The notes under the pieces are model-generated. The model did not search any database, was not told the origin of the DNA, and saw nothing but the letters and a program-made list of their open reading frames with translations. Of a stretch of 7,005 nt of DNA, positions 1 through 6,614 are shown in pieces. Position numbers and translations under genes: made by a program. The stretch comes from Bacillota bacterium (GTDB lineage Bacteria; Bacillota; Clostridia; Lachnospirales; Anaerotignaceae): positions 1-7,005 of the forward strand of contig JAFYQL010000086.1 of NCBI GenBank assembly GCA_017547125.1, written 5' to 3'. The first letter of the stretch is position 1; each line of letters starts with the position of its first letter.

Positions 1-478
1 CCTGGCCACATATAATTTCTTTGTCATCAAAAGGAGGAATAACTTTAACACCTTTTTCTTTTTCAAGTTCGTAGCAATATACACCTGCTGCATCCTGGCT
101 ATCCCACTCCATCTTTATTTCAGGATTCCATCTGCGTATAGCCTTTACTTTAACAGCAGGAACGTTTTTTGACATGCACACAGTAGCTTTCACACCAAGT
201 TTGTTTGCTATATGCGCCACTGCCATGCCATGGTTTCCGGTTGAGAATGTTGAAACGCCATTTGCTCTTTCTTCAGGAGAAAGACTCAGAATTTTGTTTG
301 CAGCACCTCTAACCTTGAATGCACCTATAGCCTGAAGATTTTCAAGCTTTAAATATACATTGGCACCTGTTTTTTCGCTGAGTTCAGGAGAATAAACAAG
401 CGGTGTCCTTGTAATATATGGTGCTATTCTTTGCTTAGCTTTCCAAATATCTCTGGAAGTGATATCTTTTACCTGCAT
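1..478 (-). CDS. eutB: PLP-dependent threonine dehydratase / EutB-like enzyme (3' part missing)
   Basis: This is the N-terminal 159 residues of a fold-type II PLP enzyme; the rest lies beyond the left edge. Such enzymes eliminate water and ammonia from hydroxy-amino acids in the cytoplasm. The family lysine motif GAFKVRGA is visible at 52-59, so K55 is the likely Schiff-base lysine. The cofactor loop STGNHG is at 79-84. The stretch VCMSKNVPAVKV (about 100-111), followed by a SQDAA segment, recalls the EutB branch of hydroxyectoine clusters more than biosynthetic IlvA; this comparison is from memory. I chose the ATG at 478 because GGAGG lies 5 bases upstream; an in-frame ATG at 490 has no ribosome binding site. 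It is the last gene of the operon seen here, 79 bp after dctP. EutB here is unrelated to ethanolamine ammonia-lyase EutB. A plain catabolic threonine/serine dehydratase or a beta-hydroxyaspartate dehydratase remains possible. The fold is sure; the exact substrate is not. Confidence 0.82.
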   Translation of the reverse strand, partial: MQVKDITSRDIWKAKQRIAPYITRTPLVYSPELSEKTGANVYLKLENLQAIGAFKVRGAANKILSLSPEERANGVSTFSTGNHGMAVAHIANKLGVKATVCMSKNVPAVKVKAIRRWNPEIKMEWDSQDAAGVYCYELEKEKGVKVIPPFDDKEIICGQ

Positions 479-499
479 GGCTACCTCCATGTTAATTTA

Positions 500-529
500 T
501 ATCCGAGAGGGTTTTATCCCTCTCAGATA
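500..529 (-). promoter_or_regulatory. Intergenic RNA hairpin between dctP and the eutB-like gene
   Basis: A 7-bp perfect stem (GAGAGGG at 505-511 with CCCTCTC at 518-524) has a 6-base loop. It extends after one C/A mismatch by four more pairs (TATC at 500-503 with GATA at 526-529). No run of U follows on either strand, so it is a poor intrinsic terminator. In the minus-strand transcript it sits just 3' of the binding-protein gene. A hairpin there could protect the dctP message or partly reduce read-through into the next gene; that role is inferred from position. Confidence 0.6.
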
Positions 530-557
530 CTGTTATAGTCATAATCTTTACTGATTA

Positions 558-1652
558 TTATTTAGCTTCGATAGCTGCTACTTCTTCAAGAAGTTTGTCA
601 AGGATTGCTTTACCGTCAGCACCTACTACGTTAGCATATACTTCGTATGCGCCCTGAGCTGCTTCTTTGAATGCTGCTCTTTCGTCATCTGTAAGTTTTT
701 CAACTTTGATGTCTGGAGTTTCAGCTGTAATTTTATCAAGAGCACCACCATTGATTTCTTCTACGATTTCAAATGAACGTGGAACCATTTCGTTTACTGT
801 TTCAAGAATAACCTGCTGAATATCTTCAGGAAGACCATTGAAGAAGTCTGGGTTTACACATGTAGCTGTCATGTAAAGGTTTGAGTTAGCTTCTGTGAGG
901 TATTTCTGTACTTCGTGGAATTTTGAAGTATGGATAGCTGAAATTGGGTTTTCCTGACCTTCGATCATGTTAAGCTGAAGACCTGAGTAAACTTCTGTAT
1001 AGCTCATAGGAGTTGGGTTTGCACCGTATGCTTCATAAGCTGCAATAATCATAGGTGACTGCATTGTTCTGAATTTAAGACCTGTAAAGTCTGCTGGCTG
1101 GTGAAGAGGAACATTACTTGTCCACCACATAGCACCTTCTGTCCAGAAGCTTAATGGATAAATTTTCTTTGGAAGATATTTGTCAACAAGCATACCGTTA
1201 AGAGCTTCACTTGTCTGAAGAAGTTCACATGTCTTGTCCATATCTTCTGGGAAGAGATAGTGAAGTGAGAATAACTGGTTTTCTGGAACGATTGTACCTG
1301 TGTTACCAGGGCTTACGATAGCAAATTCAATACCGCCGCTCTGAAGGAGTTCGCACTGCTGAATTGCGTCGCCGATCTGACCTACTGGATAAATTTCAAG
1401 GTTGATTCTGCCGTCTGAATTTTCATAAAGTCTTTCAGCAAATTCTTTGCAGTATACGTCCTGCATATCGCCTTCATATTCTTCGTGAGCAAGTCTCCAG
1501 TTGTAAACTTCTGCTGGAGCTTCTGCTTCTGCTGAACCTGATGCTGCTGGAGCTGATGGAGCTGCTGCCTGGCTTCTGTCACCTGCACAACCTGCAAGAA
1601 CGCCCATTGATAATGCACCGATTAATGCTAATGATAATAATTTCTTTTTCAT
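558..1652 (-). CDS. dctP: TRAP transporter substrate-binding lipoprotein, TeaA/UehA-like (DctP family)
   Basis: This is the extracytoplasmic solute receptor of a TRAP transporter, 364 aa. Residues 1-21 form a signal peptide with the lipobox LAGC, so C22 would be lipidated. An Ala/Ser/Pro/Glu-rich linker (about 23-48) tethers the domain to the membrane. Landmarks of the DctP fold include FRTM with the conserved substrate-binding arginine R195, PTPMSYTEVYSGLQ at 213-226, and GQENPI at 232-237. The start of the domain, NWRLAHEEYEGD at 51-62, and the SPGNTG and YLFPEDMD segments (114-119, 132-139) closely resemble what I recall of ectoine-binding TeaA of Halomonas and UehA of Ruegeria. Ectoine or hydroxyectoine is therefore the best ligand guess. 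The ATG at 1652 has AGGAGG with 8-base spacing. It is unusual in being separated from dctQ and dctM by the M20 gene and lying distally in the operon. The family is certain; the ligand is inferred. Confidence 0.95.
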   Translation of the reverse strand: MKKKLLSLALIGALSMGVLAGCAGDRSQAAAPSAPAASGSAEAEAPAEVYNWRLAHEEYEGDMQDVYCKEFAERLYENSDGRINLEIYPVGQIGDAIQQCELLQSGGIEFAIVSPGNTGTIVPENQLFSLHYLFPEDMDKTCELLQTSEALNGMLVDKYLPKKIYPLSFWTEGAMWWTSNVPLHQPADFTGLKFRTMQSPMIIAAYEAYGANPTPMSYTEVYSGLQLNMIEGQENPISAIHTSKFHEVQKYLTEANSNLYMTATCVNPDFFNGLPEDIQQVILETVNEMVPRSFEIVEEINGGALDKITAETPDIKVEKLTDDERAAFKEAAQGAYEVYANVVGADGKAILDKLLEEVAAIEAK

Positions 1653-1683
1653 AGTAAAATCCTCCTATTTTAAAAAGTTTTAT

Positions 1684-2868
1684 TTATTTGAGGTAAGATA
1701 ACACGCTTCTTACCTGAAGTTCTACACCATATTTCATCATGCTTTCGTCTCTATCAAATTTTGCATGATGGTGTGGGAAATTACTGTTTTTACTTTCGTC
1801 AGCAATACCAACCCAAGTCATAACAGATGGAACTCTCTGACTGAATTCAGCAAAGTCTTCACCTGCAAGTGAACGGAAGTTTTCAACATTATCTCTTGTT
1901 CCAAAAACTTCTGCCGCAGCATCCTTAACTATTGCAACCATTTTCGCATCGTTAAAAAGAGATGGGTTACTTGGGATGTATTTAATTTTGTAATCAACAC
2001 CAAGAGCAATACAAGTTCCCTTAATTACTCTTTCAAAAGCCTCAAGTACTTTTGGTTTATTGATTTCTTCATCAGGGAAAAGGAATCTGATAGTGCCGCC
2101 CATTTTCACTGAATCTGTAATAATGTTTCTTGCTGTACCACCGTGAATGTATCCAAACATTACGGCAATTGGAAGAAGTGGATCAAACTCTCTTGTACCA
2201 AGGCACTGAAGTGCATTAACCACGCTGCAAGCTGCTAAAAGTGCATCTTTTGCAGTATGAGGTGTTGATGTATGTCCGGCCTTGCCTATTATTTCAAGTT
2301 CAAACTCTTCTGTTGTGCCTAAAATAGGACCTTCAGAAAGACCAATGCAGCCTGTCTTTATAGGACTCCAGAGATGAAGTGCAAGTGCTGCATCAACGTG
2401 AGGGTTTTCAAGAACACCTTCGTTAATCATATCAAGTGCACCGGCTTCTTCTTCATTAGGCTGGAATACGAACTTTACTGTACCGCAGAATTCATCTTTG
2501 TGAGCAGCAAGTACCTTTGCCACTATAAGCTGAATTGCTGTATGTCCATCGTGACCACATGCATGCATTACACCTTTGTTTTTGCTGGCAAAAGGAAGGC
2601 CTGTCTGTTCTTCAACCGGAAGCGCGTCCATATCTGCACGAAGCATAATTGTTTTGCCTTCACCCGGTTTTGTACCTCTTAAAATTGCACTTACTCCAGT
2701 TTTAGCAACTGTTTTGATATCTTCAAGACCTAAAGCTGTAAGATATCCGCATACCTTTTTTGATGTAAGAAACTCCTGATATCCCAATTCAGGATATTCG
2801 TGAAAATCTCTTCTTAAGGCAATAAGCTCATTTTCAAGAGAAGCGATTTCATTTTTAATATCAAACAT
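1684..2868 (-). CDS. M20D-family metallo-amidohydrolase, candidate N-acetyl-diaminobutyrate deacetylase
   Basis: This 394-aa cytoplasmic protein is of the usual length for the HipO/AmhX/N-acyl-amino-acid hydrolase group, which cleaves amide bonds of small N-acyl compounds with a two-metal centre. Family marks appear in order: HEYPELGYQE at 23-32; RADMDALP at 77-84; MHACGHDGH at 101-109, with C104 and H106 as likely metal ligands; the catalytic Glu pair in QPNEEE at 136-141; LHLW with H165; the dimerisation-domain motif GKAGHTSTPH at 195-204; GGTARNII at 243-250; AGEDFAEF at 335-342; and HHHAKFDRDE near the C-terminus. All key residues look intact. The ATG at 2868 has AGGAGG 8 bases upstream, and that site overlaps the dctM stop codon, suggesting translational coupling. 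Placed between TRAP genes and with a DoeA-like hydrolase, it plausibly removes the acetyl group from N-acetyl-2,4-diaminobutyrate in place of the M14-like EutE. That is inference; a hippurate- or indoleacetyl-type hydrolase is the generic alternative. Confidence 0.93.
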   Translation of the reverse strand: MFDIKNEIASLENELIALRRDFHEYPELGYQEFLTSKKVCGYLTALGLEDIKTVAKTGVSAILRGTKPGEGKTIMLRADMDALPVEEQTGLPFASKNKGVMHACGHDGHTAIQLIVAKVLAAHKDEFCGTVKFVFQPNEEEAGALDMINEGVLENPHVDAALALHLWSPIKTGCIGLSEGPILGTTEEFELEIIGKAGHTSTPHTAKDALLAACSVVNALQCLGTREFDPLLPIAVMFGYIHGGTARNIITDSVKMGGTIRFLFPDEEINKPKVLEAFERVIKGTCIALGVDYKIKYIPSNPSLFNDAKMVAIVKDAAAEVFGTRDNVENFRSLAGEDFAEFSQRVPSVMTWVGIADESKNSNFPHHHAKFDRDESMMKYGVELQVRSVLSYLK

Positions 2869-2881
2869 TTCTCATTCCTCC

Positions 2882-4147
2882 TTAAAGTAAGAACAGAGAA
2901 AGCTGTGGACAAAGAATAACTATTACTGTAACAGCAATAAGCATTGCAAGGTATGGTGGAATACCTTTTACAATATCCAGATATGGCCTGTTGAAAATAG
3001 CAATGCCAGTGAAGATATTGCATCCGAATGGTGGTGATACTGAACCAATAGCAGCCTGAAGAGTAATGATAATACCAAGGTGAATTGGGTCAATACCTGC
3101 TTTCATTGCTAATGGGAAGAAAATTGGTGAAAGGATGATGATACAAACAAGGCTGTCTACAAACATACATCCAATAAAGAAGAATACTGTAACAGTTACA
3201 AGTATCTTAAGTGCTGTTGGGTCTGTGCCAAGGATAGCTGTTGTAAGCATCTGCGGAATCTTTGCATATGAGATAACCCATGAGAAAAGCTGACCGCCGG
3301 CAACAAGAATGTATACTGCACAAGTAACAACCGCTGTGCTTAAGCCGATTCTGTGGAGGTCTTTAACCTTTACTGTTCTGAAAATAAGCATCTCAAGTAT
3401 AAGGGCATAACCTACAGCAATCGCTGATGCTTCAGTTGGGCTGAACATACCACTGTAAATACCAACGAAGATAATTACTGGGAAACCAATAGGTCCAATA
3501 GCCTTGATAAATGCTGATTTTCTCTGTGACCCTGTAGCCTTTGGCTGAAGCGGAATCTTTTTCCACTTAGCATAGAAGTAGCTATATACAGCAAAGAAAA
3601 GAAGTATAAGTAATCCAGGACCAACGCCGGCAATAAATAAGTCACCAACTGATGAACCTGTAACTACCGCATACATAATCATTGAAATACTTGGTGGAAT
3701 AAGAAGTGCTATGATAGCAGAGTTAATAATAAGACCTGATGCAGCACTGTCTGTATATCCAAGCTGAAGAAGTCTGTTTCTCATTGGCTTACCAATAGCA
3801 ACTACTGTAGCCTGTGTTGAACCTGAGATAGCACCGAAGATTGTACATGTAGCAGCTGTTGTAATTGCCATACCACCATGAATATGACCAACAAATGTTT
3901 CAACAAGGTCAAGAAGTCTTCTTGTTGTCTGGCCTGCACACATAATGTCTGCCGCAAGAATAAACATAGGAACTGCAAGAAGGACCTGTGCTGATACACC
4001 GGCTATGAGCTGCTGAATTGACATTGCAAGGTCAATATTTGGCATAAAGAAAATGATTACAGCCAAAGGTGCAGCTACCATAGGAACTACCATAGGGAAG
4101 TTTAAAAGAAGGAAAAAGAACATTGTTCCGAGCAATAATGGTACCAT
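2882..4147 (-). CDS. dctM: TRAP transporter large membrane subunit (DctM/SiaM family)
   Basis: This is the large, many-spanning (about 12 helices) transport subunit that couples solute uptake to an ion gradient. It is very hydrophobic and, from the ATG at 4147, 421 aa, normal for the family. Motifs recognised (from that start): GAISGSTQAT at 105-114, LIPPSISMIMY at 149-159, SPTEA at 236-240, GIDPIHLGIII at 351-361, and SPPFG at 371-375. The start needs comment. A GTG at 4174 gives a 9-residue basic extension but has no ribosome binding site and lies inside dctQ. The ATG at 4147 follows an AGGAGG (4160-4165) by 12 bases and comes one base after the dctQ stop, which fits stop-start coupling. 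I prefer 4147; the spacing is longer than ideal, so GTG is not excluded. It works with DctQ just upstream and with the lipoprotein DctP encoded two genes downstream. Confidence 0.95.
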   Translation of the reverse strand: MVPLLLGTMFFFLLLNFPMVVPMVAAPLAVIIFFMPNIDLAMSIQQLIAGVSAQVLLAVPMFILAADIMCAGQTTRRLLDLVETFVGHIHGGMAITTAATCTIFGAISGSTQATVVAIGKPMRNRLLQLGYTDSAASGLIINSAIIALLIPPSISMIMYAVVTGSSVGDLFIAGVGPGLLILLFFAVYSYFYAKWKKIPLQPKATGSQRKSAFIKAIGPIGFPVIIFVGIYSGMFSPTEASAIAVGYALILEMLIFRTVKVKDLHRIGLSTAVVTCAVYILVAGGQLFSWVISYAKIPQMLTTAILGTDPTALKILVTVTVFFFIGCMFVDSLVCIIILSPIFFPLAMKAGIDPIHLGIIITLQAAIGSVSPPFGCNIFTGIAIFNRPYLDIVKGIPPYLAMLIAVTVIVILCPQLSLFLL

Positions 4148-4148
4148 A

Positions 4149-4697
4149 TTATTTTTCAACCTCCTCTTCTTCACCTAAATCTTCTGAGCTTTCGCCAAGT
4201 TTATAAACACTTGATACATAAATATCTTTGTTTTTAATATTCATAAAGAATGTTCTTAAATATTCAAGGCCTCCAAGGAAGAAACCAAAAGGCACCGGAA
4301 TATATGTAATCCACATTGGAATTCTTAAGGCAGGAGTAACTCTGCCAAGTTCTTTAACACTCATAACATAGCAAACAGCAAGGTATGTTAAATAGAACAT
4401 AATTACTGCTGTTCCAAGAGTAATAATAAACTGTAAAGCTTTTTTTGCTTTAATACCTAAAAGGTCATATACAACTGACATGCTGATGTGTCTTGCCATT
4501 TTTGCACAGTAACCAACTGCAAAGAAAGTAACTGTTATATTAAGTATCTGTCCAACTTCTTCTGTAAATGTAAGGCTTGAGTTGAACACTGATCTTGCTA
4601 TAACACCGGCAATAAGTATCGCAGCCATAGCAATTACAGAAAAGCTGAGAACATATTCTGTAAATTTCATAAAGGCATTGTCAAATTTTTTTAACAT
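4149..4697 (-). CDS. dctQ: TRAP transporter small membrane subunit (DctQ family)
   Basis: At 182 aa it has four hydrophobic segments at roughly 15-36, 49-68, 87-112 and 127-150, as expected for DctQ. Family features include the conserved acidic pair E46-E47 at the start of helix 2 and the H70-I-S motif following it, like the usual EE...R.HI.V pattern. The protein ends in an acidic cytoplasmic tail (GEEEEVEK) whose codons also carry the ribosome binding site for dctM. The ATG at 4697 is preceded by GGGGAGG with 6-base spacing. It lies 64 bp after the doeA-like gene, with a strong hairpin in the gap. It forms the membrane complex with DctM; the substrate is set mainly by the DctP protein. Confidence 0.93.
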   Translation of the reverse strand: MLKKFDNAFMKFTEYVLSFSVIAMAAILIAGVIARSVFNSSLTFTEEVGQILNITVTFFAVGYCAKMARHISMSVVYDLLGIKAKKALQFIITLGTAVIMFYLTYLAVCYVMSVKELGRVTPALRIPMWITYIPVPFGFFLGGLEYLRTFFMNIKNKDIYVSSVYKLGESSEDLGEEEEVEK

Positions 4698-4726
4698 TAT
4701 CTGCCTCCCCTTTCATTTTTATTTGT

Positions 4727-4750
4727 GGTGTGCAGTTTTCACTGCACACC
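4727..4750 (-). promoter_or_regulatory. Perfect 10-bp RNA hairpin with GAAA tetraloop between doeA and dctQ
   Basis: GGTGTGCAGT (4727-4736) and ACTGCACACC (4741-4750) are exact inverted repeats separated by four bases. In the minus-strand transcript the loop reads GAAA, a stable GNRA tetraloop. The sequence after it (ACAAATAAAAAT) is A-rich without a U-tract, so intrinsic termination in the operon direction is unlikely; the opposite direction also lacks a T-run. It sits 13 bases after the doeA stop and about 30 bases before the dctQ start. A stabilising or processing hairpin that sets different levels of doeA and transporter mRNA is the best reading, by position. Confidence 0.75.
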
Positions 4751-4761
4751 GTTGGGCAAAT

Positions 4762-5943
4762 TTATTTTACAAGAAGTTCACGTCTGAAGTGGCAGAAAGG
4801 TTCTGCACCGTTTTCTGTAACAACAAAAGGTTCACTTGTATCTACGCCGCAGTCATCAAGCCAGATACCAGGAATCATATGGAATGTCATACCTGGAACA
4901 AGAACTGTCTTGTCGCCAGGACGAAGGCTTGCTGTGTGTTCACCCCAGTCAGGTGGGAAGTTAAGACCCATTGAGTAACCGATACGTGAGTCTTTTACAA
5001 AACCACTCTTTGCAATTGTTTTAGCCCAGATTCTTTCAACGTCTTCTGCAAGCATACCAGGTCTGATACCTTCAAGTGCTGCTGTAAGACCTTCTGAAAC
5101 TGTAGCACCAAGGTCACGAACCTTCTGTGATGCATTACCAAGAATCATAGTTCTTGCAAGTGGACAGTGGTAGTGACGATAGTTACCGCTAAGTTCAAGA
5201 ATTACTGTGTCACCATCTTTGTATACATCGTCTGTCCAGCTAAGATGTGGTGTTGATGTTCTGATACCGGCTGGCATAAGAGGTGCAATAGCTGAATATT
5301 CACCACCGTATTCTTTTGTACCGCTGATCTGAGCCTGATATACAGCTGCAGCAACGTCACACTGACGAACACCGATATCAATCATGTCATATGCTGTATG
5401 CATTGCTTTTTCTGCAATAACAGCAGCTTTTTTGATAAATTCAATTTCTGTTGGGCTCTTGATAATTTTTACCCAGTTTACAATGTTGTAACCATCTTTG
5501 AAAGTTGCTTCCGGAAGACATCTTTCAATTGTCTGCTGACATTTTGCACTGTAATAATAAGCATCTGTTTCTGTAGCAATAACTTTCTTATCAAGTCCTC
5601 TTTCTCTGAGAATGTCTGCCACAAATTCATATGGATGCTTAACTGTTGAGTTAACATAATCATCTGTGTAAGGATAGATATTCTGTTCATCAAGGTATGT
5701 AGTAAGTCTTGCTGCATTTCCATCCTGACCACGGCCAAACCAAAGTGGCTGTTCAATGTCAAGTGCAACAATAACACCCTGATGTACATAGAATGACCAG
5801 CCATCAAAACCTGTAAGGTAGTTCATGTTGGCAGGGTCTGTAACGATAAGAACATCAATGCCTTTATCAGCCATGCTCTTTTTAGTTTTAGCTACTCTCT
5901 CCATATACTCCGCTACTGAGAATACTAATTCTTTCATTTTCAT
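4762..5943 (-). CDS. doeA: Ectoine hydrolase-like protein of the M24/creatinase fold (DoeA/EutD)
   Basis: This 393-aa cytoplasmic protein has an N-terminal creatinase-like domain (about 1-160) and a C-terminal pita-bread domain (about 165-385). Segments TDPANMNYLTG (35-45), GWSFYVHQ (48-55), WFGRGQDGNA (68-77), YRHYHCPLARTM (255-266), and FPPDWGEHTASLRPGD (329-344) match my memory of DoeA/EutD, which hydrolyses ectoine to N-acetyl-2,4-diaminobutyrate. The five metal ligands of true M24 peptidases are mostly gone: the first Asp is E250, the second falls at P261, the His at Y323, and the third acidic position at I357; only E371 remains. This argues against a Xaa-Pro aminopeptidase and fits the metal-free EutD. 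E250 would correspond to the catalytic Glu reported for EutD, as I recall. Two starts are possible: the ATG at 5943 is only 2 bases from GGAG, while M3 at 5937 has 8-base spacing and may be the true start. It is the first gene of the operon. Confidence 0.9.
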   Translation of the reverse strand: MKMKELVFSVAEYMERVAKTKKSMADKGIDVLIVTDPANMNYLTGFDGWSFYVHQGVIVALDIEQPLWFGRGQDGNAARLTTYLDEQNIYPYTDDYVNSTVKHPYEFVADILRERGLDKKVIATETDAYYYSAKCQQTIERCLPEATFKDGYNIVNWVKIIKSPTEIEFIKKAAVIAEKAMHTAYDMIDIGVRQCDVAAAVYQAQISGTKEYGGEYSAIAPLMPAGIRTSTPHLSWTDDVYKDGDTVILELSGNYRHYHCPLARTMILGNASQKVRDLGATVSEGLTAALEGIRPGMLAEDVERIWAKTIAKSGFVKDSRIGYSMGLNFPPDWGEHTASLRPGDKTVLVPGMTFHMIPGIWLDDCGVDTSEPFVVTENGAEPFCHFRRELLVK

Positions 5944-5979
5944 CGCTCCTTTTCCAAAAACTTTTTTTAGATTTTTATT

Positions 5980-6025
5980 TTTTAAAGCAGTCGTTGCTTA
6001 AAATTATCAAAAATAGCAGCCTGCT
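5980..6025 (-). promoter_or_regulatory. Possible structured leader upstream of doeA
   Basis: Within the predicted 90-base 5' leader there are four short blocks that can pair with one another in the transcript: AGCAG, CTGCT, AAGCA and CTGCTT. The last two form a stem AAGCA-acgac-TGCTT, extendable by four A-U pairs past a bulged base. Blocks 2 and 3 could pair instead. Stems are short and no U-tract or coding leader peptide is visible, so this may be chance. Confidence 0.25.
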
Positions 6026-6039
6026 CCATCTACATCCTA

Positions 6040-6069
6040 ATTATATTTCAACGTTCACAAACCTCTCAA
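6040..6069 (-). promoter_or_regulatory. Promoter of the doeA-TRAP operon
   Basis: On the minus strand TTGAGA (6069-6064, five of six matches to TTGACA) is followed after 18 bases by a perfect TATAAT (6045-6040). Transcription would start near 6033-6035 and leave a leader of about 90 bases before doeA. No other pair this good is seen in the spacer in this direction. It fits the housekeeping sigma factor. Confidence 0.65.
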
Positions 6070-6139
6070 CAAAATGGCCTTTTTTCCAAGGTTTTCGGAC
6101 AAAAAAAACCAAGCTTTTTGGAATTTATCAAAAATATCA

Positions 6140-6154
6140 TTCCATTTTACGGAA
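6140..6154. promoter_or_regulatory. Putative IclR-family operator, site 1
   Basis: TTCCATTTTACGGAA is an imperfect palindrome with outer arms TTCC and GGAA, a form typical of IclR-family operators. Together with its flanks (6134-6155) it matches the site near the regulator gene at 17 of 22 positions, and all five differences are transitions. Its centre lies about 113 bases upstream of the predicted doeA operon start, a position more suited to activation than to simple blockage. Binding is inferred. Confidence 0.45.
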
Positions 6155-6455
6155 CGCCTAAAAACATGTTTTAAAAACAAAAAAATCATTTTAAAAACTT
6201 CAACGCTAAAAAAATTCCATTTCCACAATTTTTTCTCTCCTGTTCTTCTTTAAACGCTGCTGATTTCAATGCTTTTATAAGTGATTTATCAACCATCCTC
6301 AAAAATCTGATATTTTATATACATTCACACCAAATTAAATTTTAAATATTCTCACAGCATCACCTCAAGGTTTCTTTGCACACCCTATTAGTTTTACCCA
6401 ATTAATTCTGTTATATGGAATTATATTCTTTATTTTGAATTTATTAATTTACGTA

Positions 6456-6470
6456 TTCCTTATTTCAGAA
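6456..6470. promoter_or_regulatory. Putative IclR-family operator, weak site 3
   Basis: TTCCTTATTTCAGAA keeps the outer TTCC and the CAGAA end at the same 15-base spacing as the other two sites but differs in the centre. It lies in the middle of the spacer, 130 bases before the site at the regulator promoter, and might support looping or cooperative binding. It may be a chance match. Confidence 0.25.
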
Positions 6471-6559
6471 TAGCAACCCTTGTATCATTCACATTTGCGT
6501 GCATCTACATTCATTTTGTCATTTGCTTAAAATTTTGCTTTGTTAATCCAAAAAACTTC

Positions 6560-6588
6560 TTTAAATTTGCCAATATTCAATATATAAT
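6560..6588 (+). promoter_or_regulatory. Promoter of the IclR-family regulator gene
   Basis: TTTAAA (6560-6565, four of six matches to the -35 consensus) and a perfect TATAAT (6583-6588) are separated by 17 bases. Transcription would begin near 6595, about 45 bases before the ATG. The start overlaps the putative operator at 6600-6614, which would suit autorepression. Confidence 0.55.
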
Positions 6589-6599
6589 ATTTTATATCG

Positions 6600-6614
6600 T
6601 TCCACTCTACAGAA
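6600..6614. promoter_or_regulatory. Putative IclR-family operator, site 2 (autoregulatory position)
   Basis: TTCCACTCTACAGAA repeats the site at 6140-6154 with three core differences, all transitions. It lies just downstream of the TATAAT of the regulator promoter, over the likely start of transcription and ahead of the ribosome binding site at 6628-6633. A bound protein here would block the regulator's own transcription, as is common in IclR-family genes. Internal symmetry is weaker than in site 1. Confidence 0.45.

Noticed and set aside
2374..2682. Plus-strand open frame opposite the M20 gene
   Set aside because: It lacks a ribosome binding site, has a Cys/Phe-rich composition typical of an antisense frame, and lies wholly over a well-supported gene.
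4174..4174. GTG as the start of dctM
   Set aside because: No ribosome binding site precedes it and it lies inside dctQ; the ATG at 4147 has an AGGAGG and stop-start geometry. Kept only as an alternative.
4727..4750. Intrinsic terminator between doeA and dctQ
   Set aside because: The stem is strong but no U-tract follows it in either direction.
5398..5649. Plus-strand open frame opposite doeA
   Set aside because: Antisense shadow of a conserved enzyme with no start signal and no recognisable protein features.
4762..5943. Xaa-Pro aminopeptidase or creatinase for the M24 protein
   Set aside because: Most metal ligands of the peptidases are absent, and the segments around FYVHQ, GRGQDGNA and FPPDWGEH fit ectoine hydrolases better than creatinase, judged from memory.
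6084..6125. TTCC-N8-CGGA element and a nearby CCAA/TTGG inverted repeat with a T-run on the minus strand, possible further operator or terminator
   Set aside because: The spacing is one base off the other motifs, and the stem is only about four base pairs, too weak for a terminator.
6004..6136. 12-base direct repeat TTATCAAAAATA at 6004-6015 and 6125-6136
   Set aside because: Low-complexity AT sequence in which such a match is easily found by chance; no symmetry or link to the promoters.
6161..6172. Palindrome AAAACATGTTTT
   Set aside because: Perfect but short, AT-rich and single-copy; no second copy or relation to a promoter.
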